From Variovorax gracilis (lineage in GTDB: Bacteria; Pseudomonadota; Gammaproteobacteria; Burkholderiales; Burkholderiaceae_C), in NCBI RefSeq assembly GCF_030317115.1, contig NZ_JASZYF010000029.1, positions 1-64,000 of the forward strand: a DNA stretch of 64,000 bases, given 5' to 3'. The position numbers and the translations under genes were made by a program. The notes beneath the pieces were generated by a model, which saw nothing but the letters and a program-made list of their open reading frames with translations, was not told where the DNA came from and did not search any database. Shown here one piece after another: positions 1 to 8,175 of this stretch. How positions within the stretch are numbered: the stretch's first letter is position 1; every line of letters begins with the position of its first letter.

Positions 1-237
1 CCAAGTCAATGCCCAGAATGTCGATGTCCATCGCAGACCTCCAATGCAAGAACGGTTGATGAACCGCTCAGTTTCCTATCGGGGTGGCGCCGGGTCCATC
101 ACAGTAAAAAGATACGCTTTGCTCCGAGAGCCTTTGCTGGCGCGGGTTTCGAGACGTCGGCGCATCGTCTGGAGCGCTTCCCCAGGGCGGCCAACGACGG
201 CGATGTACAGTCCGCCGACAGCCTGCTTTGGTCGGTC

Positions 238-537
238 ATGTCCACCTATGTCTATCGTTTCGTCGGTCTGGAAGCCCTGCCCGGTCGCCTGACAGACTTC
301 GACCTCCAGCAGTTCTTCCAGCTCGGCACCGGTGACGTCGAGGCGATTCGCCAGCGGTTCCGATCAGACCCCCTCCAAGCGTCACGGACCAAATACGCTC
401 ATCGAGACGCTGGAGAAGATAACCAGCCGATGCGCCACTGGCATCTGAACCGTATTCAATTCGGCGAGCTACCTCTGTCGCGCGACCGATGCCGCAGCCG
501 CCTGAGCAGCCTTAACGTGCCCGTAGTCTCGAATTGA
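238..537 (+). pseudogene. Remnant of a DUF4158-type (Tn3-like) transposase N-terminus
   Basis: The first ~45 codons read like the conserved N-terminus of DUF4158/Tn3-like transposases, with a motif close to LTDFDLQQFFQLGTGDVEAI followed by a basic stretch. Full-length members run to nearly 1000 residues, whereas this frame stops after 99. After about residue 45 the resemblance fades, so the reading frame is probably both truncated and scrambled. No terminal inverted repeat can be identified in the window. It most likely marks an old transposon insertion at the left flank. The family assignment is from recall of the motif only. Confidence 0.5.
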
Positions 538-540
538 CTG

Positions 541-999
541 CGGCAGCGCGGCGATCAGCGTAGCCGCGGGCCACGTCCGTGCGTCAAGGCTCTCAAGAAG
601 CTCCTTAGGGGGTACTCGTCCTTATCGTGTATGTATGGACTCGGCGCCTTTTGCAAACTCTCTTCGGTGACAACGACGTAAACGCGGTGATCGTACTTAT
701 CGTGCGGATTGATACGGTCGCCCGAAACTTCTCTATTTAAGTCAACGACTTGCGACGGTGCGCCTTTGCGCAGAGACGCAGGCCGGTAAGTGGTTGTCCC
801 GTGTCGATTTTCTTGACCTACCCGTATCAATTTTCATCGAAAGCACGATTACCCCTACTTGCGCAGCCCTGCGATAACCCGCCCCTACGAAAATCGCAGC
901 CGAATCCTGACCGCAGTGCTCGCTTTTGTGCATCAGTCTTTGTCGATCTGGCGTTGCCGGATCAGTCAATTGTTGGTTAAAGCCTTCTTCGCGGGCAGG
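541..999. other. Intergenic stretch, possible IS21-like terminal sequence
   Basis: No convincing coding region is seen on either strand. Around 796-846 there are two related AT-richer boxes of the form TGTCGATTTTCTTGACC and TATCAATTTTCATCGA, which resemble the multiple short repeats found at IS21-family ends. No istA or istB coding sequence remains. The small open frames on both strands have no recognisable protein features. Confidence 0.25.
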
Positions 1000-1323
1000 T
1001 CAGTGATAGTCTTCCTCGCGCTGATGTCGGACGGCCAGGACTTTGACGGTCTTTCCGGGAAGGATCTCATAGAGTGCGACGTAGCCTGATGCGCCGATTC
1101 CCACGATCAATTCCCGGCGGGTGGTTCGACGTCGGTCGCCGGCTTTGCGATAGGCCCAAGGATTCTCCGAGAGCCTCGTCATGATGTTGCTTCGGAGTTC
1201 ATCCAAGACCCGCTGGGCATGTTCTAGGTCTTCCAGCGTCTGCGCCCGATCAACGAGAAAATCGAAGAGGCGCCATAGGTCTTCTTCGGCTGACGGAGTC
1301 ATGTCGACTCCGAACAGGTCCAT
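1000..1323 (-). CDS. ParE/RelE-family type II toxin
   Basis: A 107-residue protein of the RelE/ParE toxin superfamily. These small alpha/beta proteins either cleave ribosome-bound mRNA (RelE) or inhibit gyrase (ParE). The C-terminal part has the family's typical pattern: a basic stretch (GDRRRTTRREL), a hydrophobic strand, then YEILPGKTVKVLAVRHQRE. The ATG is embedded in TGATG with the stop of the upstream antitoxin gene (a GTG one codon earlier is also possible), which implies translational coupling. It is encoded second, as in ParDE and in contrast to HigBA. Toxin activity and the choice between RelE and ParE are inferred, not shown by the sequence. Confidence 0.8.
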   Translation of the reverse strand: MDLFGVDMTPSAEEDLWRLFDFLVDRAQTLEDLEHAQRVLDELRSNIMTRLSENPWAYRKAGDRRRTTRRELIVGIGASGYVALYEILPGKTVKVLAVRHQREEDYH

Positions 1324-1604
1324 CACAAGTCGCGGCCTTGCAAGCTCCTGCGCCGCGCGTTGATTCGGTCCTGAAGCCGATCGAAGACCTCATTCGCTGG
1401 GCGGGATATTCCGTCGCGCTGGTACTGCCGCCAAGCGGCATCGCCACGGGCATGAAAGTCAGCTTCCACACGCCGAAAATCAACCGCCTGTCGGACCGCG
1501 TCCGCCACGAAGGTGCTGATCGTTTCGTTTTCTCTGAGCACGGCCTCGAGTTGAGTGCGCAGCTCGGGCTCAACGCGGACTACAGGCAGGGTTGAGGACT
1601 TCAT
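1323..1604 (-). CDS. Antitoxin of the ParE/RelE-type module
   Basis: A 93-residue protein encoded immediately before the toxin. The first ~45 residues (SSTLPVVRVEPELRTQLE and ENETISTFVADAVRQAV) fit a ribbon-helix-helix DNA-binding domain like those of YlcI/YnfO- and ParD-type antitoxins. The charged C-terminal half (DAAWRQYQRDGISRPANEVF) would be the toxin-wrapping tail. Such antitoxins neutralise the toxin and, with it, repress their own operon. No Shine-Dalgarno precedes the ATG, and an extended -10 lies only six bases upstream, which suggests a leaderless message. Confidence 0.8.
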   Translation of the reverse strand: MKSSTLPVVRVEPELRTQLEAVLRENETISTFVADAVRQAVDFRRVEADFHARGDAAWRQYQRDGISRPANEVFDRLQDRINARRRSLQGRDL

Positions 1605-1619
1605 GGAGTTACTGTATCA
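1605..1619 (-). promoter_or_regulatory. Candidate extended -10 promoter of the toxin-antitoxin operon
   Basis: On the minus strand TGATACAGT (1619-1611) matches an extended -10 element (TGN followed by a TATAAT-like hexamer, 4 of 6) and ends six bases before the antitoxin ATG. This geometry places transcription start at or near the A of the ATG. No good -35 box is seen, which is compatible with an extended -10 promoter. This is a pattern match only. Confidence 0.35.
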
Positions 1620-1653
1620 CAAATGTAATGCAACGCCTTGATGGGGGGTGCGG

Positions 1654-1975
1654 GAAGGGGTACATGATGTTCTTCGCAATGTTGCAAGTGCGGCAGCAGG
1701 TGACGAGGTTACGCCCATAGCGATCACCAACCATTCGTCGATGCCGCTGCACGACGTGAACATCACGGGTTCGGGCTTCTCGCAGGCGGTCGCGGCCACC
1801 CTGGCGCCGGGTGAAACCCGCGTGGTCCGCGTCAGACCGAAGGGCGAATCCGGCCTTGGCATTTCCTTCGTGGCGGGCGCTCGGCGCGTTGCGCCGAGAA
1901 GGGCTACTTCGAGGGCAACGGCTTCTACTCGGTCAAGGTGGTGGTGCCACAGGATCTGTCGGCGTCGGTTCGAGC
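1654..1975 (+). pseudogene. Frameshifted C-terminal remnant of an unknown beta-rich protein
   Basis: Codons from about 1654 give a coherent beta-rich segment (VTPIAITNHSSMPLHDVNI, then LAPGETRVVRVRPKGE). Near 1885-1897 the sensible sequence jumps to the next frame, where it continues as EKGYFEGNGFYSVKVVV and PQDLSASVRADL to a TAG at about 1973-1975. A single-base indel therefore interrupts the frame, and the 5' end is also missing. It looks like the last ~105 residues of a periplasmic or lipoprotein-type protein of unknown function, disrupted by the same rearrangements that left the transposon fragments here. Confidence 0.55.
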
Positions 1976-1991
1976 AGACCTTTAGCCTGGG

Positions 1992-4165
1992 CTAGGCCGT
2001 CTCGGCAACACGCCTGCGCGTTCCGCGCGGCTGCCCCTTCGCGCCTTTTCCTGTCCTGACGGGTTTGACGGCTTTCACCGTGCCCGCAGGCTTCACCGCC
2101 TTCACCGCAGGGCCCACCGCGCCCTGGCCCCCAACGGCGCGCACCGGCGGCGGGAAAGCGAAGGTCAATCCGAACGAGATCAAAGTGCCCGCGTCTTGCG
2201 CCGCAGCGTCCGCGATCGTGAGCGTCCAGGTTCCACGGCACGACTTCCCGGCGGCGCGGGCAAGGTTCGGGGCGCTGGCAGCGTCGAAAGCGCGTCGGAT
2301 CGATTTGGCCGAGCCGCCTTGACGCTTGTGCAGCACCACATCGGCCATGCCGCTGCCCGCGGGCGCCTTCAGCGTGAGCACGAGGTCGCCGATGAAGCTG
2401 TGCGTCAGATCGATGGACACCGTGAGCGAGGCCACCGGCGTCGCATCCAGCACATCGAGCGCAAACGACACCGTCTGCAGATCGGGGATCGGCGCATCGA
2501 AGCGACGGCTGACCACCAGCTCGCTGCGCGGCGCAGGTCGCGCCAGCTCGACGGCCGTTCGTGCATTCAGCCGGCCGTGTCCGTACTTGTCGCTGTGGCC
2601 CTGCGGGTCGTAGGCGCCGTCGCCGGGATCGATGCGGTCGCAAGCGCGCCTGAGCAGGTCCTTGACGTCTCGCCAGTTGAGTGCGGGGTTGACCGAAAAC
2701 ACCAGGGCCGCGACGCCGGCCGCACCAGGGCAGGCGCTCGATGTTCCGCCGAAGCTGTTGGTGAACGTGCCCGCCGCATCGCCATCCGCGAGCTTGCCCG
2801 TGTTGTAGCCGGCACTGCCCTGCCGGTCCGTCGTCCAGATGCCCGTGGTCAGCGGCTGCTGTTGACTGAACGGGGCGTGACCGAAGTCGTTGCTTGGAAA
2901 CGCGCACCAGACCGCCTTGCCGAAGTCGCTGTAGACGCTTCGCTTGCCCCGATCGTTGCAGGCAGCCACCGCAATGACTTTCTCGGCGCTTGCATAGCCG
3001 TCGTTGTCCACCGACTCGTTGCCGTTGCCGGCAGCGAACAGCACCACACACCCTTTGCCGCCGCGGCCCTGCGTGGTCACGTAGTCCAGCGCCAATCGCG
3101 TGTTGGCGGGCAAGGGCACCTTGTGGTTGTGGCGCGCATCGCTCAGGTCCCACCAATCGCCGTCGGGCGGGCCCCAGCTGCATGAGATGACATCCGCGCC
3201 ATGGTCGGCGGCCCACTTGAAGGCATCGCCCTCGCGCTGAGAGCCCAGGCCCGAGGCAAGCCGAATCGGCATCAGGCGCGCCTTGGGCGCCACGCCCGAT
3301 GCCCCGGCGGCGCCGTTGGCGCAGGCCACGCCCGCGCAGGCCGTGCCGTGGTTGTCCCCATTCTCGGGACCGGTGCCAAACGTATCCTGGGGCCGCGGAT
3401 CGTCGGTCAGGTCGGTCGCGTCACGCGGAGCGACCTGCTTGCCGGGCCCGGCGAACTCGACATGGTCGATGTCCACCCCGTCATCGATGACGGCGATGGT
3501 GATGCCCTCGCCCTGCGAGATCTCGTGCGCCGCCGCGACGTTGGCATGCGCATCGATCGCCACGCCAGCGAGCGTGGTCTTGGCCAGGTGCCACTGCTGA
3601 GGCGCGATCGCCTTCGATGCGCGCCGGCGGATGATCTCGGGGTGGCAATACTCCACGTCATCGCGCGCGAGCAGCTTCTGAGCGATCTCGAAGACTTTCT
3701 GTCCCGTGCCCTCGGGCGCCGACACGAAGTAGGCATTGGTCGCGTACTCCACCGTCTGCTTGATGCTCAAGCCCGCTTCACGCAGCACTTCGAGGCAGTT
3801 GTCCGGATCGGCCGTGTCGATGAACTTGACGAACAGGTTCTCGGTGTAGAGAACCGGCTCGGGGCTGCCGGGTTCGACGAGCACGCCCCCGGCAAAGCGC
3901 ACATCGGGCACTGCGCGCAAGGCCACCTTGCGCTCGTCAAGGCTGCGCTGCGACTTCCCCGTGGGAACACGATAGACTCGACCTGCGCCTCCGGATAGGC
4001 GGCCACCAGCGTGGCGTCCCGCAGCTCGGCCGTCTGCGGTGCAGCGACCGGGCCCGCGGAGCGGGCGAGCGATCGACCGCTTCGCGTGCGCACCACGATC
4101 AGGTCGTTCGAGGTCTCGAGCTTGACGCTGGGTTCGTTCTTCGCGCCAAAGTGGACGACTGGCAT
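1992..4165 (-). pseudogene. Subtilisin-like S8 serine protease with P domain, frameshifted
   Basis: This encodes an S8 family peptidase. The catalytic Asp lies in VIDDGVDIDH, the His in NGDNHGTACAG and the Ser in GGTSSACPGAAG. A C-terminal proprotein-convertase P domain (VSIDLTHSFIGDLVLTLKAP through GTWTLTIADAA) is followed by a basic Lys/Pro/Val tail. The natural start is the ATG at 4165, preceded by GGAGG on the minus strand. The N-terminal pro-region reads in one frame to ...ESIVFPRG and continues in the neighbouring frame as KSQRSLDERKVALRAV. A one-base deletion near 3955-3964 explains this. All catalytic motifs lie downstream of the break. Either the gene is inactive or there is a sequencing error in this G/C run. 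Confidence 0.8.
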
Positions 4166-4351
4166 ACACCCTCCGCAACATCAGATGCAACGCGGGCAGC
4201 TTAGAAGTCCTCGCGCGCGCCGGAATCCTCATTCCTGAGGATTCAAGACAGCGCGCGCCCCGGCGCACTGCCAATACCTCGTTCGACGGATGTTCAATTC
4301 GACGGGCTGGCGCATGATGCGCGGCTGCAAACAGAGCAAAGGGACCGAAGA

Positions 4352-5416
4352 ATGCGCACCAACAGTTCTTCCTGCTCGCAGACCGAAGCCATCCCTTCTG
4401 CCATGGAAGAGCGCGACTTCGACAGCACGATGTTGGCTCAGAACCTGGTCGGCCGCAGCGCATGCTTTCGCGAAGCGATGGCGCTGGTGCAGCTGTATGC
4501 CGCGTGGAGCGCACCCCTTCTGATCTCGGGTGAAACCGGTACCGGCAAGGAGCTGGTTGCGCGTGCCGTCCACTACCAGGCGCAGCGTCGGCATCGGCCC
4601 TTCATTCCGGTCAACTGCGCGACGCTGCCCGACACGCTGGTCGAAAGCGAGCTGTTCGGCCACACACGCGGCGCCTTCACCGATGCCAGTCAGGCCCGCG
4701 AGGGCCTGGTCCGCATGGCCGAGGGCGGCACGCTCTTTCTCGACGAAATGGAGGCCCTGTCGCCACGCGGCCAGGGCGCGCTGCTGCGCTTCCTGCAGGA
4801 TTCGAGCTACCGCGCGCTGGGAGGCAACCAGCTGCATCACGCGGACGTGCGCATCGTCGCAGCGACCAACACCAACCTGCACGAGCGCGCGGCGGCCCGA
4901 GGATTCCGCGACGACCTGCTCTATCGCCTCGACGCCTTCCACGTCAACCTGCCGCCCTTGCGCGAGCGCCTGGACGACCTGGACCTGCTGGTGCCCCACC
5001 TGCTCGCCAAGGCGGCCCGTCAGACCGATGGCGTGGTGCGACGCATCGGGCCCGCCGGGCTCGCGCTGCTGCGTGGCTACGACTGGCCCGGCAATGTCCG
5101 CCAGCTGGAGAACGTGCTGCTCAAGGCGCACGTGGTCTGCCAGGGGTGCGAGGTCGGCGTGGCCGAGCTGCAGCGATGTGTGCCGGAGCTCGTGCAGGCC
5201 GACACGACGCAGGCGCCAGTCACACCGTCGCAGTCGCTGCGCGAAGCCAGGCGCGCGGCCGTCGTCCAGGCCGAGCGGCGCTTTGTCGAGGACTGGCTCG
5301 CGCGCACGGCCGGCAACATCAGCGCCGCCGCGCGCCTGACCGGCATCGAGCGCGCGTCGCTGAGCCGGCTGGCCAAGAAGTACGGCGTCAAGGCACGCGA
5401 GCTCGGCAGCATCTAG
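4352..5416 (+). CDS. Sigma-54-dependent activator, probable regulator of the eCIS operon
   Basis: A 354-residue bacterial enhancer-binding protein with no receiver or other sensory domain. It begins almost directly with the AAA+ domain (~30-265): Walker A GETGTGKE at 60-67, Walker B GGTLFLDEM, and the sigma-54 loop reading GAFTDA (107-112) where the consensus is GAFTGA. The C-terminus is a Fis-type helix-turn-helix (GNISAAARLTGIERASLSRL). ATG 4352 has an AAAGGGA ribosome site; a second in-frame Met lies 17 codons later. It sits just upstream and co-directional with the contractile system, and a correctly spaced -24/-12 promoter lies between them. The lack of a sensor domain suggests control through its own expression or by a partner protein. 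Confidence 0.93.
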   Translation: MRTNSSSCSQTEAIPSAMEERDFDSTMLAQNLVGRSACFREAMALVQLYAAWSAPLLISGETGTGKELVARAVHYQAQRRHRPFIPVNCATLPDTLVESELFGHTRGAFTDASQAREGLVRMAEGGTLFLDEMEALSPRGQGALLRFLQDSSYRALGGNQLHHADVRIVAATNTNLHERAAARGFRDDLLYRLDAFHVNLPPLRERLDDLDLLVPHLLAKAARQTDGVVRRIGPAGLALLRGYDWPGNVRQLENVLLKAHVVCQGCEVGVAELQRCVPELVQADTTQAPVTPSQSLREARRAAVVQAERRFVEDWLARTAGNISAAARLTGIERASLSRLAKKYGVKARELGSI

Positions 5417-5421
5417 CCGGG

Positions 5422-5523
5422 CCGTGTCGTCGGTCACACACCCCGTGTCTGTTGCGGCACGCAGGCCGCCAGCGCGCATGGCTTCTGCGAACAAGTAGCC
5501 GCGGCCCTCGCAGGCGCCGTGTC
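5422..5523 (+). promoter_or_regulatory. Three CCGTGTC repeats, candidate enhancer (UAS) for the sigma-54 activator
   Basis: The heptamer CCGTGTC occurs at 5422-5428, 5443-5449 and 5517-5523, between the activator stop codon and the -24/-12 promoter. The spacings of 21 and 74 bases are close to 2 and 7 helical turns, so all three copies face the same side of the DNA. The third copy is also half of an inverted repeat with CACGG about nine bases further on. Position 80-180 bases upstream of the promoter is typical for enhancer sites. Binding is inferred. Confidence 0.4.
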
Positions 5524-5597
5524 ATCCATCGCACGGGGCAGCTTCGCGCGAAACGCGTGAGCCCAATGAAATCAAGCACTTAACAACGTTCGAGCGG

Positions 5598-5613
5598 TGG
5601 CACGCCATCTGCA
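5598..5613 (+). promoter_or_regulatory. Sigma-54 (-24/-12) promoter of the eCIS operon
   Basis: TGGCACG at 5598-5604, four bases, then CTGCA at 5609-5613. The consensus is TGGCACG-N4-TTGCW, so only one base deviates and the invariant GG and GC are at the exact spacing. The expected transcription start is near 5624, just ahead of the first small gene (5649) and the sheath gene (5957). A sigma-54 activator gene immediately upstream strengthens the call. Confidence 0.75.
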
Positions 5614-5648
5614 AGGCAGGCCGGTCATGACTCCGCGGTCTTCCCACC

Positions 5649-5930
5649 ATGCCCGGCGCGCCGGCCGATGCTGTGACAGATGTGATGGCGGCCCTGCGCC
5701 GCTATCTGCACGTGTACCCGCTCGCCTGCGACACGGTGGAAGGCATCGCGGCCTGGTGGCCCCTGCCGCGCACGGCGGTGAACTCTCGCGAGGTGGTCGC
5801 CGCGGCGCTGGACGCACTGGTCGCCAGCGGGGAGATGGAGTGTGCCTTGGGCGTGGACGGTCTCGCGGTGTACCGCACCGCACTTTCCGTGCGCCGCCGG
5901 GGAATGCAGGTGGAGCCCCCAGGCTCCTGA
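5649..5930 (+). CDS. Small winged-helix-like protein at the head of the eCIS operon
   Basis: A 93-residue protein, first gene after the sigma-54 promoter. From about residue 13 the pattern (MAALRRYLHVYPLACDTVEG, then REVVAAALDALVASGEMEC and GLAVYRT) resembles a winged-helix fold: two helices, a recognition helix and a short beta wing. Similar small proteins of unknown role precede sheath genes in other eCIS loci, as far as I recall. The start could be ATG 5649 or the in-frame ATG at 5685; neither has a clear ribosome site. It could bind DNA or mediate protein contacts. No direct functional evidence is visible. Confidence 0.6.
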   Translation: MPGAPADAVTDVMAALRRYLHVYPLACDTVEGIAAWWPLPRTAVNSREVVAAALDALVASGEMECALGVDGLAVYRTALSVRRRGMQVEPPGS

Positions 5931-5956
5931 TCGTCAACTGATGAATTGGGGGAAGT

Positions 5957-7612
5957 ATGCCCAGTGCCCTGAGTTACCCAGGCGTCTACGTGGAAGAAGT
6001 GCCCAGCGGGGTTCGCACCCTGACGGGCGTGGCCACCTCGATCACGGCCTTCATCGGACGGGCGGCTTCCGGCCCCACCAACGAACCGGTGATGCTGACC
6101 AGCTTCGCGGACTACGAGCGCCGGTTCGGTGGCTTGGCCGTGGACTGCCCCCTGTCCTATGCCGTGCGCGATTTCTATCTCAATGGCGGCGCATTGGCGC
6201 TGGTGGTGCGGGTCGTCGGTACGGTGGCGCCGCCGCCGCCGCCGGCACCCGCACCGGCGCCAGCACCCGCACCGGCGCCAGCCCCCGCCCCCGCTCCCGC
6301 TCCCGCTCCCGCTCCCGCTGCGGCCGCCACCCTCACGCTGCCCACGGGCCTGACGCTCACGGCTGCCAGCGTGGGTGGCTGGGGAAATCGCCTCTCGGCC
6401 AAGGTCGACTACGAGACCGACAGCCTGGCGGGGACCGACACCACGCGATTCAACCTGCTCCTGCGCTTCCAGCCGCGGGCTGACCGCGACGAGTTCGTGT
6501 TCGAGACGATCGGCTCGGTTTCCACGACGGCCAGCAACCCGCGTTATCTGCCGCTGGTGCTGGAGCGCGAATCCACCCTGGTGCGAGCGCTGGGCACGGT
6601 GCCTGCAGCGCGCCCGAGCCCCACGCCCAACTGGGTGCCAGCGTCCGGCGGTGAAGACGGGCCGCCGCTGCGCGCCGCCGACGTGCTGGGCAGCCCCTTG
6701 AACCGCAGCGGCATCCACGCGCTGGCCAATGTCGATCTGTTCAACCTGCTGGTGATCCCGCCCTTGGCGCGTGACACCGCTTCCCTGCCGTCCACCTACA
6801 CACCGGTGCCGGCCAACGTCTGGCAGGACGCGCTCGCGCTGTGCGTGGAACGCCGCGCGATGCTGATCGTCGACCCGGATCCCGCCTGGGGCGCCACCGC
6901 GGCGACCGCGGTGACCAGCGCGCAAACCGGCCGCACCGCGCTGGGCTTCAGCGGCACGGCGCCGCGCAACGCGGCGCTGTACTTCCCGTGCCTGCGCATG
7001 GTCGACCCGCTGCGCGACAACCGCGTCGACACCTTCATGCCCAGCGGCGCCGTGGCCGGCATCATGGCGCGCACCGACGTCGCGCGCGGCGTCTGGAAAG
7101 CGCCTGCCGGGCTCGACGCCGGGCTCAGCGGCGTGCAGGACCTGCAGATCAACCTGACCGACCTGCAGAACGGCCAGCTCAATCCCCTGGGCATCAACTG
7201 CCTGCGCTCCATGGGCGTCAACGGCCGCGTCGTGTGGGGCGCGCGCACGCTGCGCGGCGCCGACGCCAGCGCCGACGAATACAAGTACGTGCCGGTCCGC
7301 CGGCTCGCGCTGTTCCTCGAGGAAAGCCTGTACCGCGGCACGCAGTGGGCGGTCTTCGAGCCCAACGACGAGCCGCTGTGGGCGCAGGTGCGGCTGAACC
7401 TCGGCGCCTTCATGCAGGGCCTGTTCCGCCAGGGCGCTTTCCAGGGCGCGTCGGCGCGCGACGCCTACTTCGTCAAGTGCGACAGCCAGACCACGACGCA
7501 GGCCGACATCAACCTGGGCGTGTTGAACGTGATCGTCGGGTTCGCGCCGCTCAAGCCGGCCGAGTTCGTCGTCATCAAGATCCAGCAAATGGCCGGCCAG
7601 ATCCCCACCTGA
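5957..7612 (+). CDS. Contractile tail sheath protein (eCIS)
   Basis: A 551-residue phage-type tail sheath. The start (SALSYPGVYVEEVPSGVRTL, then GVATSITAFIGRAA) is the hallmark of the family. The C-terminal domain (GVNGRVVWGARTL, VPVRRLALFLEESLYRGTQW) carries the arms that interlock sheath subunits. The sheath surrounds the tube and contracts to drive it into the target. ATG 5957 follows a GGGGGAAG ribosome site. This locus has a single sheath gene, where Afp/PVC systems have two or three. Between ~residues 90 and 125 there is a Pro/Ala linker encoded by tandem nucleotide repeats, inserted between the N-terminal domain and a surface domain. Confidence 0.96.
   Translation: MPSALSYPGVYVEEVPSGVRTLTGVATSITAFIGRAASGPTNEPVMLTSFADYERRFGGLAVDCPLSYAVRDFYLNGGALALVVRVVGTVAPPPPPAPAPAPAPAPAPAPAPAPAPAPAPAAAATLTLPTGLTLTAASVGGWGNRLSAKVDYETDSLAGTDTTRFNLLLRFQPRADRDEFVFETIGSVSTTASNPRYLPLVLERESTLVRALGTVPAARPSPTPNWVPASGGEDGPPLRAADVLGSPLNRSGIHALANVDLFNLLVIPPLARDTASLPSTYTPVPANVWQDALALCVERRAMLIVDPDPAWGATAATAVTSAQTGRTALGFSGTAPRNAALYFPCLRMVDPLRDNRVDTFMPSGAVAGIMARTDVARGVWKAPAGLDAGLSGVQDLQINLTDLQNGQLNPLGINCLRSMGVNGRVVWGARTLRGADASADEYKYVPVRRLALFLEESLYRGTQWAVFEPNDEPLWAQVRLNLGAFMQGLFRQGAFQGASARDAYFVKCDSQTTTQADINLGVLNVIVGFAPLKPAEFVVIKIQQMAGQIPT
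6228..6330 (+). repeat. In-frame Pro/Ala microsatellite inside the sheath gene
   Basis: Short tandem repeats encode alternating Pro and Ala. An 18-base unit occurs twice (6245-6262 and 6263-6280), and the hexamer CCCGCT occurs five times perfectly (6290-6319). All units are multiples of three, so slippage would change linker length without breaking the frame. Confidence 0.85.
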
Positions 7613-7627
7613 TCGAGGAAGAACGTC

Positions 7628-8152
7628 ATGGCACAGTTCAGCGTCAACGCCACCCGCTTCGACCCCTACAAGAGCTTCAAATTCCGCGTGAAGTGGGACG
7701 GCCGCTACGTGGCCGGCATCTCCAAGGTGGGCGCGCTCAAGCGCAGCACCGAGCCGGTGGAGCACCGCGAGGGCGGCGACCCTTCCTCCACGCGCAAGTC
7801 GCCGGGCCGCACCAAGTTCGAGGCCCTCACGCTGGAGCGCGGCGTGACCCACGACGTGGAGTTCGAGCGCTGGGCCAACAAGGTCTGGAACTTCGGCTCC
7901 GGCCTCGGTGCCGAGGTGTCGCTCTCGAACTTCCGCAAGGACATCATCATCGAGGTCTACAACGAGGCCGGCCAGCTCGCCATCGCCTACAAGGTGTTCC
8001 GCTGCTGGGTCTCGGAGTACCAGGCGCTGCCGGATCTGGATGCCAACGCGAACGCCGTCGCGATCCAGACCCTCAAGCTCGAGAACGAGGGCTGGGAGCG
8101 CGACTACGACGTGGTCGAGCCGGCCGAGCCCACCTTCAACGAGCCCGTCTGA
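7628..8152 (+). CDS. Inner tube protein (gp19-like, eCIS)
   Basis: A 174-residue phage tail tube protein of the gp19/Hcp-like family. It has the typical opening FDPYKSFKFRVKWDGRYVAG, the central segment EALTLERGVTHDVEFERWAN, and the C-terminal strand pair (AIQTLKLENEGWERDYDV). Hexamers stack to form the inner tube that is propelled on sheath contraction and carries the cargo. ATG 7628 has GAGGAAG upstream, 15 bases after the sheath stop. Only one tube gene is present, whereas Afp/PVC loci contain two. Confidence 0.95.
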   Translation: MAQFSVNATRFDPYKSFKFRVKWDGRYVAGISKVGALKRSTEPVEHREGGDPSSTRKSPGRTKFEALTLERGVTHDVEFERWANKVWNFGSGLGAEVSLSNFRKDIIIEVYNEAGQLAIAYKVFRCWVSEYQALPDLDANANAVAIQTLKLENEGWERDYDVVEPAEPTFNEPV

Positions 8153-8175
8153 AAGGCCAGGTTCAGGGGGTGGCG

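Noticed and set aside
44..292. Small frame at the left edge
   Set aside because: No features; it overlaps the DUF4158 remnant in another frame.
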